31,490 nucleotides of DNA from Kocuria sp. p3-SID1428 (GTDB lineage Bacteria > Actinomycetota > Actinomycetes > Actinomycetales > Micrococcaceae). The DNA is taken from assembly GCF_025149945.1 (NCBI RefSeq), contig NZ_JALXVH010000031.1, forward strand, positions 1-31,490. Direction: 5' to 3'. The notes under the pieces are model-generated. The model made no database searches, was not told where the DNA came from, and saw nothing but the letters and a program-made list of their open reading frames with translations. The translations under genes and the position numbers were made by a program. Every line of letters begins with the position of its first letter. The first letter of the stretch is position 1. Shown here piece by piece: positions 8,174 to 14,757 of this stretch.

Positions 8174-8179
8174 TACCCT
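8174..8179 (+). promoter_or_regulatory. Putative leaderless -10 box, TOPRIM gene
   Basis: TACCCT ends 7 bases before the GTG at 8187, the spacing seen at other presumed leaderless starts here. The preceding 240 bases (7946-8173) hold the leftward ABC promoter region and no further gene that I can support. Confidence 0.45.
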
Positions 8180-8186
8180 GGGCCGC

Positions 8187-9110
8187 GTGGCATCCCGTGA
8201 CCCCCGCCTGAGTCCCCCGACGGCGCCCCGGCGGCTCTGCGAAACGCAGCCGATCGAGGTGCCGGTGACCTCCTGCGCTGCCGCGGCGCCCCCGGTCCCA
8301 CCGGTGCGCCTCGAATCCGTGATCCGCATGGTCGACGACGGCGCCCGCACGGTCCGCCTGCACGAGCTCGCACGGTCCATGGGCCGGGCGCGCAACCATG
8401 TCGCCCACGAGCTCGGTGCCATCCATGACCAGGACCTCGGCCGGATGCTCGCCTCCCCGCGGACCCTGCTGGTCGAGGGCACCACGGATCAGGCCGTGAT
8501 GGAGCAGGTCCTGCGGCGCAGCGACGATCCGCTGACCCTGGTGCAGCCGGCCGGCAGCAAGACCCGCCTGGCGGTCCTGCACCACCTCCATGTGGCGCTG
8601 CGGATCCCGCACCACGTGCTCTTCGACGGAGACGGCGGCCCTGTCGCCGGGTCCTCGACCACCCGGCATCGCGTTCTGCGCAGCCGACGCGAGGCCACGC
8701 GGGCGCTCGTGGCGGCGCTGCGTGCCCCGCACCACGATGACTGGGCCTCGGCGGGGGCTGATCCGGCGGCTGAGGCGGAGCTCCGGCGGCGGGAGGAGGA
8801 CCCCGACGTCGCCGGGTGGGACTTCGGCGGCCCCACCGTGGTGGGCTCCGCCTGGTCCGCGTTCGCAGTGGATCTGGAGGACGAGCTCTCCCGCTGGCCG
8901 TCGCTGCTGTCCGGCCTGCAGTCTCGCGGGGCCACGCTGGCCGCCAAGCGCCCGGAGCGGCTCGCCGAGGCGGCGGCTGCGGCGCAGATGGACGACCTGC
9001 CGTCGTCGTTCCGGCGGATCTGCGCGGCGGTCGCGTCCCTCGAGCCGGACCGCCCTCCGCGCGCCGGCGCCCTTCGGGGAGGGTGCGGCCCGCGGCCCCA
9101 GGACGCGTAG
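8187..9110 (+). CDS. Orphan TOPRIM-domain protein, OLD-nuclease type
   Basis: A 307-residue protein. Residues 92-105 read TLLVEGTTDQAVME, the Glu-containing first TOPRIM motif (E97), and residues 145-150 read LFDGDG, the second (D147, D149). Both are in the form used by the C-terminal nuclease half of OLD-family ATP-dependent nucleases, and a DLEDEL stretch near residue 224 also fits that group. No Walker A/B ATPase domain is present, while OLD proteins usually exceed 550 residues with an N-terminal ABC-like ATPase. Residues 1-40 are Pro/Ala-rich and unconserved in appearance. So this is either a stand-alone TOPRIM nuclease or a remnant of an OLD gene. The GTG at 8187 follows a TACCCT box by 7 bases; later starts are possible. 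A small DUF6953-like gene follows after 10 bases. Confidence 0.7.
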   Translation: MASRDPRLSPPTAPRRLCETQPIEVPVTSCAAAAPPVPPVRLESVIRMVDDGARTVRLHELARSMGRARNHVAHELGAIHDQDLGRMLASPRTLLVEGTTDQAVMEQVLRRSDDPLTLVQPAGSKTRLAVLHHLHVALRIPHHVLFDGDGGPVAGSSTTRHRVLRSRREATRALVAALRAPHHDDWASAGADPAAEAELRRREEDPDVAGWDFGGPTVVGSAWSAFAVDLEDELSRWPSLLSGLQSRGATLAAKRPERLAEAAAAAQMDDLPSSFRRICAAVASLEPDRPPRAGALRGGCGPRPQDA

Positions 9111-9113
9111 GGT
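9108..9113 (+). promoter_or_regulatory. Putative leaderless -10 box overlapping a stop codon
   Basis: TAGGGT ends 7 bases before the ATG at 9121. Its first three bases are the TAG stop codon of the TOPRIM gene, so the end of one gene doubles as the promoter of the next. Confidence 0.5.
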
Positions 9114-9120
9114 TGCCCGC

Positions 9121-9357
9121 ATGACGACGCCTGAGGAGATCGCAGACTGGATGCTCGAGACGATCCGCACGGAGGGACGGCTCGATCAGGACGACGCCGT
9201 GCGCCTGGTGCCGGAGAAGTTCGGGCAGGAGTGGGTGCGCACCAGCCCCCACGGCCACCCCGCACTGGATCAGTCGGTCGTGAAGGCCTTCCGCAAGGCC
9301 CACGACGGCACCGTGCAGTGGGATCGCGACCGCCGCTTCTGGTCGCTCAAGAAGTGA
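9121..9357 (+). CDS. Small conserved protein, DUF6953-like
   Basis: A 78-residue protein whose whole length resembles a small family also found in Firmicutes (from memory DUF6953): an EIADWMLE start, a central DDAV-x5-EKFGQEWV segment, a predicted ALDQSVVKAFRK helix and a closing TVQWDRDRRFWSLK. Function is unknown; the acidic/aromatic pattern gives no catalytic hint. It starts 10 bases after the TOPRIM gene, yet has its own -10 box, so it may be made both from read-through and from its own leaderless transcript. A strong terminator follows. Confidence 0.75.
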   Translation: MTTPEEIADWMLETIRTEGRLDQDDAVRLVPEKFGQEWVRTSPHGHPALDQSVVKAFRKAHDGTVQWDRDRRFWSLKK

Positions 9358-9365
9358 GCTCGCGC

Positions 9366-9410
9366 TGAGCCCGACGCGTCCCCGGACTGCTCCGGCGCGC
9401 GTCGGGCTCA
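9366..9410 (+). terminator. Hairpin terminator after the DUF6953-like gene
   Basis: TGAGCCCGACGCG at 9366-9378 pairs perfectly with CGCGTCGGGCTCA at 9398-9410 (13 bp); a smaller CCGG/CCGG stem can form in the loop. It lies 9 bases past the stop codon. Confidence 0.75.
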
Positions 9411-9506
9411 GAACCCTGCCGACGAGTCCGCATCGACCCGTCCGCTCTTGACTCGGCACTGCCCCCGAGCCCCCGATCTCGTGCGATTCAAGGGGCCCTC
9501 GGGCCC

Positions 9507-9512
9507 TACGCT
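9507..9512 (+). promoter_or_regulatory. Putative leaderless -10 box, first PhzF-like gene
   Basis: TACGCT ends 7 bases before the ATG at 9520 and supports that start over the upstream in-frame ATG at 9448. Confidence 0.5.
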
Positions 9513-9519
9513 CGTGAGC

Positions 9520-10359
9520 ATGAGTGCGCTTCCCCATGCCGTCATCGACGTCTTCGCGACCAAGCCTTTCGAGGGCAGCCCCGTCGCCGTGGTCCTGGAG
9601 GCCGACGGCCTCTCCGAGGATCGGATCCACGACCTCGCCGAGTGGCTGCCGCACGAGGAGACGGTCTTCGTGCTCTCGCCCACCGAGTCCGGGGCCGACT
9701 TCCGCACGCGGGCGTTCCGCTCCAAGACCGAGGTGCGCTTTGCGGGCATGTCCACGCTGGCCGCGGCCCGGGCCTGGCTCGACCACGGCGGCGCCTCGAC
9801 ACAGGACGGCGCCCTCGTCCAGCAGAGCGAGATCGGGCTGACCACGGTCCAGGTGCAGGACGACACGACCCTGCGCTTCGCGGCCCCTCCGATGTTCGAC
9901 CGCGGCGAGCCCGATGAGCTCACCGTCGAGATCATCTGCGATGTGCTCGGCCTGGAGCCCGCCCAGGTGCAGGGAGCGGCGTGGCTGGACTCGGGCACCG
10001 GATTCCTCGGGCTGCTCGTGGACAGCGCCGAGACCGTGCTGGACATGGAGCCGGGGATCGACCAGCTCGGCCAGCACATGGTCGGAGTCCTGGGCCCCCA
10101 CGCCGACGGCGGCCCCGCCGACTTCGAGCTGCGCTCCTTCGCCCCGTCCCGCGGCATCGACGAGCAGCGCGCCACCGCGACCCTCGTGGCGGCCTTCGCC
10201 TCCTGGCTCGTGCCGCGCGAGCTCGCGCCGGCGTCGTTCACCGTGGCCCAGGGCCGCGCCGTGGGCCACAGCGCCCTGATGTGCGTGAGCACCGGAGACG
10301 ACGGCACCTGGGTCGGCGGCGCCGTGGTGGCCCGCAGCGGGGGGACGCTCGAGGCCTGA
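9520..10359 (+). CDS. PhzF-family protein lacking catalytic residues
   Basis: A 279-residue PhzF/DAP-epimerase-fold protein. The family signatures align with the intact paralogue at 18344-19189 but are altered: the GNP of the first loop is GSP (19-21), the active-site Glu is kept (E47 in EETVF), the usual FAGHPT is FAGMST so the conserved His is Met77, and the EDPVTGS segment near residue 210 reads EQRATAT, so the conserved Asp is lost. PhzF itself uses Glu45, His74 and Asp208 for isomerisation. The fold appears complete and no stop or frameshift is present, so the protein is probably made but catalytically dead or changed in chemistry (inference). It is followed by a strong bidirectional hairpin. 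Confidence 0.85.
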   Translation: MSALPHAVIDVFATKPFEGSPVAVVLEADGLSEDRIHDLAEWLPHEETVFVLSPTESGADFRTRAFRSKTEVRFAGMSTLAAARAWLDHGGASTQDGALVQQSEIGLTTVQVQDDTTLRFAAPPMFDRGEPDELTVEIICDVLGLEPAQVQGAAWLDSGTGFLGLLVDSAETVLDMEPGIDQLGQHMVGVLGPHADGGPADFELRSFAPSRGIDEQRATATLVAAFASWLVPRELAPASFTVAQGRAVGHSALMCVSTGDDGTWVGGAVVARSGGTLEA

Positions 10360-10369
10360 GACCTCCGGG

Positions 10370-10411
10370 AGCACGGTGCCCTGTCGATGACCGTCGGCGG
10401 GGCACCGTGCT
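10370..10411. terminator. Bidirectional hairpin terminator
   Basis: AGCACGGTGCCC at 10370-10381 pairs perfectly with GGGCACCGTGCT at 10400-10411 (12 bp). It sits between two convergent stop codons at 10359 and 10421. Confidence 0.75.
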
Positions 10412-10420
10412 GAAGTGGGG

Positions 10421-11878
10421 TCAGAACGGGTGCTGGACCTCATCGGGGGCCACGGTCACCCACTGGAGCTCGGTGAAGGCCTCGAGGTTGGCCTCCGCGC
10501 CGCCGAAGCGGCTGCCATTGCCCGAGTCCCCCACCCCGCCGAAGGGCGCATTGGCCTCATCGGCCACCGTCATCTCGTTGATGTGCACCTTGCCCGAGCG
10601 GATGCGATCGGCGACCTTCATGGCCTCGCCCACAGGGCCCATGATCGAGACCGACAGCCCGTACTCGGACGAGTTGACCAGCTCGACGGCCTCATCCACC
10701 GAGGCGACGGAATGCACCGGGGCCACCGGGCCGAAGATCTCCTGGGACCAGGCCGGCATGTCCTCGGTGACGTCCGTGAGGACCGTGGGCCGGTAGAACA
10801 GGCCCTCGTGATCGGCACCGGTACGGGCGACCGCACCGGCCGCCAGGGAGTCCTGGATGATCGAGTCGATGGACTTGAGCTGCTTCTCGTCGATGATCGG
10901 CCCCAGGTGGACCTGCTCCGTCGACGGGTCCCCGACCGCAAGGGCCTCGGCCCGGGCGACCAGGCGCTCGACGTACTCCTCGTGCACGTCCTGGTGCACG
11001 ATGTGCCGGCCGGTGGTCATGCAGATCTGGCCCTGGTGGAAGAACGAGCCCGTGGCTCCGGCGGAGGCGGCCAGATCCACGTCGGCCCCCGGCAGCACGA
11101 TCGCCACGTTGTTGCCGCCGAGCTCCAGATGGACGCGCTTGAGCCTCTCCGAGGCCACCGCGCCGATCTTCCGGCCGGCGGCCGTGGAGCCGGTGAAGGA
11201 GACCACCCGGACCTCGTCGGCCTCCACGCAGGCGGCGCCGATCTCCCCTCCCCCGGTCAGCACCTGCAGCACGCCCTCCGGAAGACCTGCCTCCTCGAAG
11301 ATCCGGGCCAGCGCGAAGCCTCCGATGACCGAGGTGCGCGGATCCGGCTTCAGCAGCACGGCATTGCCCGCGGCCAGGGCCGGTGCGACGGAGCGCATGG
11401 CCAGCAGCAGCGGGAAGTTGAACGGCGCGATGACCGTGACCACGCCGCAGGGACGGCGCCGCGAGAAGGACCAGTGGGCGCCGTCCGAGGGCAGCCACTG
11501 CCCGTGCGGGTGGCTCGGCAGGCTGGCGGCCTCGAAGCACTCGGCGGCGGAGTTGCCGACCTCCAAGCCGGTCTTGGCGGGGATTCCGCCGGTCTCGCGG
11601 ATGACCCACCCGGCGAGCTCGTCGTGGTTGTCCTGGATGACCTGGCCCGCCCGACGCAGCACGGCCGCGCGCTCGGAGGGCTTGAGCGCCGCCCACTGCT
11701 CCTGCGCCGATACGGCCCGGGCGGCGGCCTTCCGGACCTGATCAGCCGAGGCTGAGCCGATCGAGGCCAGCTCGGCGTTGTCGGCCGGATTGCGCACCAC
11801 GATGGTCTCGCCGTCGCCGGTCTCCCACGTGCCGGTGAAGATGCGGCCCTCGAAGGCCGAGGTGTCCAGAAGAGTCAC
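10421..11878 (-). CDS. NAD(P)-dependent aldehyde dehydrogenase, benzaldehyde dehydrogenase-like
   Basis: A 485-residue ALDH-superfamily enzyme that oxidises an aldehyde to its acid. The oxyanion Asn is N154 (APFNFP), the cofactor-loop motif FTGST is at 228-232, the general base is E252 (LELGG) and the nucleophile is C286 (GQICMTTGR). All four are intact. The sequence style (VTVIAPFNFPLLLAMR, QGQICMTTGRHIVH) resembles the benzaldehyde/vanillin dehydrogenase branch, but the substrate is not certain. The GTG at 11878 is chosen because AAGGAGG lies 8 bases before it; the reading frame stays open far upstream but that part overlaps the MFS gene in another frame. It is monocistronic: a terminator lies on each side. 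Confidence 0.92.
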   Translation of the reverse strand: MTLLDTSAFEGRIFTGTWETGDGETIVVRNPADNAELASIGSASADQVRKAAARAVSAQEQWAALKPSERAAVLRRAGQVIQDNHDELAGWVIRETGGIPAKTGLEVGNSAAECFEAASLPSHPHGQWLPSDGAHWSFSRRRPCGVVTVIAPFNFPLLLAMRSVAPALAAGNAVLLKPDPRTSVIGGFALARIFEEAGLPEGVLQVLTGGGEIGAACVEADEVRVVSFTGSTAAGRKIGAVASERLKRVHLELGGNNVAIVLPGADVDLAASAGATGSFFHQGQICMTTGRHIVHQDVHEEYVERLVARAEALAVGDPSTEQVHLGPIIDEKQLKSIDSIIQDSLAAGAVARTGADHEGLFYRPTVLTDVTEDMPAWSQEIFGPVAPVHSVASVDEAVELVNSSEYGLSVSIMGPVGEAMKVADRIRSGKVHINEMTVADEANAPFGGVGDSGNGSRFGGAEANLEAFTELQWVTVAPDEVQHPF

Positions 11879-11964
11879 AGCGCCGTCCTCCTTCTGCGCG
11901 CCCGCAGCGGGCGTCGCGGTGGTGCGCGCGGAACAGGTGTGATCCGCGTCGCTCGATACCTGTG

Positions 11965-11970
11965 AGCCTA
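11965..11970 (-). promoter_or_regulatory. Putative -10 box, aldehyde dehydrogenase gene
   Basis: TAGGCT on the minus strand gives a leader of about 80 bases. Within it ACAGGT and ACCTGT (positions about 11936-11963) form an inverted repeat with a 21-base gap, and a CGCCCGC/GGGCG hairpin lies nearer the start codon; either could be regulatory. Confidence 0.35.
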
Positions 11971-11976
11971 ACGAGA

Positions 11977-12010
11977 CTGCGCCCCGTCGACCATGGTCGA
12001 CGGGGCGCAG
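11977..12010 (-). terminator. Perfect 34-base palindrome, MFS operon terminator
   Basis: CTGCGCCCCGTCGACC followed by AT and GGTCGACGGGGCGCAG: a perfect palindrome, 24 bases past the MFS stop codon and just before the aldehyde dehydrogenase promoter. It should stop leftward transcription of the efflux operon. Confidence 0.75.
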
Positions 12011-12033
12011 CGGGACCGTGAGGTGCCTGCAGG

Positions 12034-13935
12034 TCAGCGGCGGGGCTGCTCCTGCGGATCGAGCACCGGCAGGGGCTCGGGCGCCGGGTCGCGGCGCTCG
12101 TCGTCGACGGTGCGCTGCGCCGCGGGCCGGTCGACGTCGGAGTCGTCGGCAGCGGGGCGCGCAGCGGAGCCGGAGCCTTCGCCGCGGGCGTCGTCGCCGC
12201 CGTCGCCGTCCTCGGACGGGACGTCGCGCTTCATGGAGGTGGCCAGCGGCGTCTCCGGGATGAAGGCCATCAGGATCAGCGCGAGCACCACGAGCGGGAT
12301 CATCACCATGAAGATCGGCGTGAGGGCGTCGTTGTAGGACGAGGTGATCACCTCCCGGATCGGCGCCGGCAGCGAGTCCACCAGCTCGGGCGTCAGCCCG
12401 GAAGAGGCGTCCGAGCCGCTTCCCTGCATGGCCGCCTGGGCCTGGGCGGGCATCCGCTCGGCGATCAGGTCGGTCAGGCGACCGGCGAAGATCACGCCGA
12501 CCACTCCCGAGCCGATCGTGGCCCCGACCTGGCGGAAGAAGTTGTTGCCCGACGTGGCCGTGCCGACCATCGAGCCGGGGAACACGTTCTGCACCGCGAG
12601 CACCAGGATCTGGATGATCAGGCCCAGGCCCACGCCCATGACGCCCAGCGCCAGGCACACGTGCCACACGGCGGCCTCAGCGGTGAGCTGGGAGAGCAGG
12701 TACAGGGCGATGACCACGAGCACCGCACCGACCAGCGGGTAGGCCTTGTAGCGGCCGTAGCGCGAGACCAGGGCTCCCGATCCGGTCGAGGCGATCAGCA
12801 CGCCCGCCATCATGGGCGTCATCAGCAGGCCCGAGCTGGTCGCGCTGGCGCCGTGGACCATCTGCAGGTAGGTCGGCATGTAGCCGATCGCACCGAACAT
12901 GGCCACGGAGATCATCATGCCGGCAGAGGTGGCCAGCAGGAACGTGCGGTTGCGGAACATGCCCAGGGGCATGACCGGCTCGGCCACGCGGGACTCGATC
13001 ATGATGAAGATCGCGGTGAAGACCACGGCGATCGCGATCAGCCCGAAGATCTGCGCAGAGGCCCAGTCGTAGGTGCTGCCGCCCCAGGTGATCGTCAGGA
13101 TCACGGCCACGGTCGCCACACCCAGGGTCAGCATGCCCCACACGTCCACGGAGACGCGTCCGTGGTGCTTGGGCAGCTTGAGGAAGAAGACAACGCCGGC
13201 CAGGGCGACCACGCCGAGCGCCACGCTCATCCAGAACGCGTAGCGCCAGCCCGGGCCCTCCGTGATCCAGCCGCCGATCAGCGGCCCGACCACCGACGAC
13301 AGCGCGAAGACGCCGCCCATGACGCCCATGTACTTGCCGCGCTCGCGCACGGGGACGATGTCGGCGACCACGGTCTGGGACAGGATGATCAGACCGCCGC
13401 CGCCCAGTCCCTGGATCACGCGGGCCGCGATGAGCCACCAGATGGTGGGGGCCAGACCGCCCACGACCGAGCCGGTCATGAACACCAGGATCGCGCCGAC
13501 GAGCAGGGGCTTGCGCCCGATCTGGTCGCCGATCTTGCCGTAGAAGGGCATGGTGACGGTCGAGGCCAGGATGTAGCCGGTGATGACCCACTGCATCTGG
13601 TGCACACCGTCGAGCTCGCCCACGATCGTGGGCAGCGCGGTGGAGAGCACCGTCTGATTCAGCGAGGCCAGCAGCATCGCGAGCATCAGGGCGATGAAGA
13701 TCGGGATCAGGCGCGGACGCTGCTGCTCGGCCTGCTCAACCTCCTGATGGCGCTCTGCCGCCTCCGCCCGGCGCCCGTCGGAGGCGCCGCGAACGGCGGT
13801 CAGCTGGCCGGTCATCGGCGAGGAGCTGGGGAGCCCCAGGCTGGCCGAGTCCACGGCCGTGAGCGAGCCCGTGGACTGGCGCTCGTCGGAGGGGCGCCCC
13901 TGCGCGGGGTCGCCCCAGGGAGGTGTCTTGGTCAT
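12034..13935 (-). CDS. MFS multidrug exporter, DHA2 (EmrB/QacA) family
   Basis: A 633-residue proton-driven exporter with about 14 membrane helices. Visible family motifs: LNQTVLSTALPTIVGEL in helix 1 (motif D1), GKIGDQIGRKPLL in the loop between helices 2 and 3 (motif A), and VVGPLIGGWI in helix 5 (motif C, the antiporter signature). A hydrophilic N-terminal extension of about 75 residues and an acidic C-terminal tail of about 70 residues (Asp/Glu/Gly/Ala-rich) flank the core. Its ATG overlaps the stop of the TetR gene by four bases, so both proteins are translated from one message and the repressor likely senses the exporter's substrates. Substrate cannot be predicted. Confidence 0.93.
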   Translation of the reverse strand: MTKTPPWGDPAQGRPSDERQSTGSLTAVDSASLGLPSSSPMTGQLTAVRGASDGRRAEAAERHQEVEQAEQQRPRLIPIFIALMLAMLLASLNQTVLSTALPTIVGELDGVHQMQWVITGYILASTVTMPFYGKIGDQIGRKPLLVGAILVFMTGSVVGGLAPTIWWLIAARVIQGLGGGGLIILSQTVVADIVPVRERGKYMGVMGGVFALSSVVGPLIGGWITEGPGWRYAFWMSVALGVVALAGVVFFLKLPKHHGRVSVDVWGMLTLGVATVAVILTITWGGSTYDWASAQIFGLIAIAVVFTAIFIMIESRVAEPVMPLGMFRNRTFLLATSAGMMISVAMFGAIGYMPTYLQMVHGASATSSGLLMTPMMAGVLIASTGSGALVSRYGRYKAYPLVGAVLVVIALYLLSQLTAEAAVWHVCLALGVMGVGLGLIIQILVLAVQNVFPGSMVGTATSGNNFFRQVGATIGSGVVGVIFAGRLTDLIAERMPAQAQAAMQGSGSDASSGLTPELVDSLPAPIREVITSSYNDALTPIFMVMIPLVVLALILMAFIPETPLATSMKRDVPSEDGDGGDDARGEGSGSAARPAADDSDVDRPAAQRTVDDERRDPAPEPLPVLDPQEQPRR

Positions 13936-14552
13936 GCGTGGTCCGTTCTGATGAGGCTGACGAGGACGTCGACCGCGTGGTCGAGGTCCTCCGGGGAAGG
14001 TTCGGAGCCCGGAACACGGTCCGGGCGGGAGAACACGAAGCGCAGCGCGGCACCGGCGGTGAGCACGAGCATGCTGATGCGCTCGTCGAGGTCAGGGCCG
14101 GGGCCCAGCATCCGGGGCTCCAGGCCCTGCTCAGCCCACCCGCGGAGCAGATCGCGCACGATGTGCTCGCAGCCGTGCATCGTGTCCTTGAGCAGACGCC
14201 CGAGGTCCGGGTGGGTCTGCATGAGGCGGACCCGGAAGTTCGCGGAGTTCGGGGGCATGGCGGAGGCCACCAGCTGCATGTAGAGCTCGACGACGCCGCG
14301 CAGGGTGCTCGCACCCTCCGGCGGGCGCTCAGCGACGCCCTCCGGGATGATCGGCTCGCGCACCCCCATGACCGCGTGATCCTTGGTGGGGAAGTAGTTG
14401 AAGAACGTGCGCTGGGAGATCCCCACGGACGCGGCGATGTCCTCCACCGTCACGGCCTGCAGACCCCGCTCCAGCACGGCTTCAGCGGCGACGACGTGGA
14501 TGTCGTGCCACGTCTGGGCCTTCTTGCGCTCCCTCAGACTCACTTCTTTCAC
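13932..14552 (-). CDS. TetR-family transcriptional regulator of the efflux operon
   Basis: A 206-residue regulator. Residues about 10-62 are the TetR DNA-binding domain: AAEAVLERGLQAVTVEDIAASVGISQRTFFNYFPTK pattern, with the helix-turn-helix at about 36-56 and the typical F-x-YFPTKD end. The remaining 140 residues are the divergent ligand-binding, dimerising part. It overlaps the exporter gene by four bases and is probably an autorepressor. The GTG at 14552 is used; a GTG at 14543 is an alternative. Two TGCA-N4-TGCA palindromes lie just upstream around an AT-rich -10 region and are good operator candidates. Confidence 0.9.
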   Translation of the reverse strand: MKEVSLRERKKAQTWHDIHVVAAEAVLERGLQAVTVEDIAASVGISQRTFFNYFPTKDHAVMGVREPIIPEGVAERPPEGASTLRGVVELYMQLVASAMPPNSANFRVRLMQTHPDLGRLLKDTMHGCEHIVRDLLRGWAEQGLEPRMLGPGPDLDERISMLVLTAGAALRFVFSRPDRVPGSEPSPEDLDHAVDVLVSLIRTDHA

Positions 14553-14555
14553 TCA

Positions 14556-14592
14556 TGCATTTTTGCACTCGCGCTATTTATGCACAACTGCA
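14556..14592 (-). promoter_or_regulatory. Promoter and twin operators of the TetR/MFS operon
   Basis: Two 12-base palindromes of form TGCA-N4-TGCA occur at 14556-14567 (N4 = TTTT) and 14581-14592 (N4 = CAAC), centres 25 bases apart. Between them, on the minus strand, lies CATAAATA, the most AT-rich spot nearby and a plausible -10. Two evenly placed inverted repeats over the promoter of a tetR gene are what an autoregulatory site would look like. Confidence 0.5.
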
Positions 14593-14616
14593 CTTTGCGT
14601 GACGATCGCCACGGGC

Positions 14617-14737
14617 GCCGAGATCAGGCTTCCGTGCATCGCCGCCGTCGAGATCATGCTTCCCTGCGCAGAATCGCCAAATCCGCGCATTCTGACGTGA
14701 TCTCGGCACGCCGGGCGCACGGAAACGGGATCTCGGC
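14617..14737. repeat. Interspersed repeat family 1, copy A
   Basis: A half-arm at 14617-14637 (GCCGAGATCAGGCTTCCGTG) precedes a core at 14647-14737 that aligns without gaps to copies B and C (shared blocks: TCGAGATC, GCTTCC, TCCGCGCATTCTG, GATCTCGGC, GCGCACGGAA). It is the most diverged copy. It fills the space between the tetR promoter and the SulP stop codon, 20 bases past that stop. The half-arm pairs with 14717-14737. Confidence 0.75.
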
Positions 14738-14757
14738 AGACAGGGCGCGCAGAGGCC

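Noticed and set aside
11954..11975. Second iron box before the aldehyde dehydrogenase gene
   Set aside because: GTTAGGCTCACAGG resembles the central part of a DtxR box, but only about 11 of 19 positions match and the right half is missing; better read as a -10 region.
11879..12667. Upstream continuation of the aldehyde dehydrogenase reading frame
   Set aside because: The frame is open to 12667, but it runs antiparallel in register to the MFS coding sequence, crosses the 34-base terminator, and the GTG at 11878 has a strong ribosome site.
12661..14283. 540-codon open frame opposite the MFS and TetR genes
   Set aside because: Same antisense artefact (Asp/His/Gln-rich, no domain), overlapping two well-supported genes.
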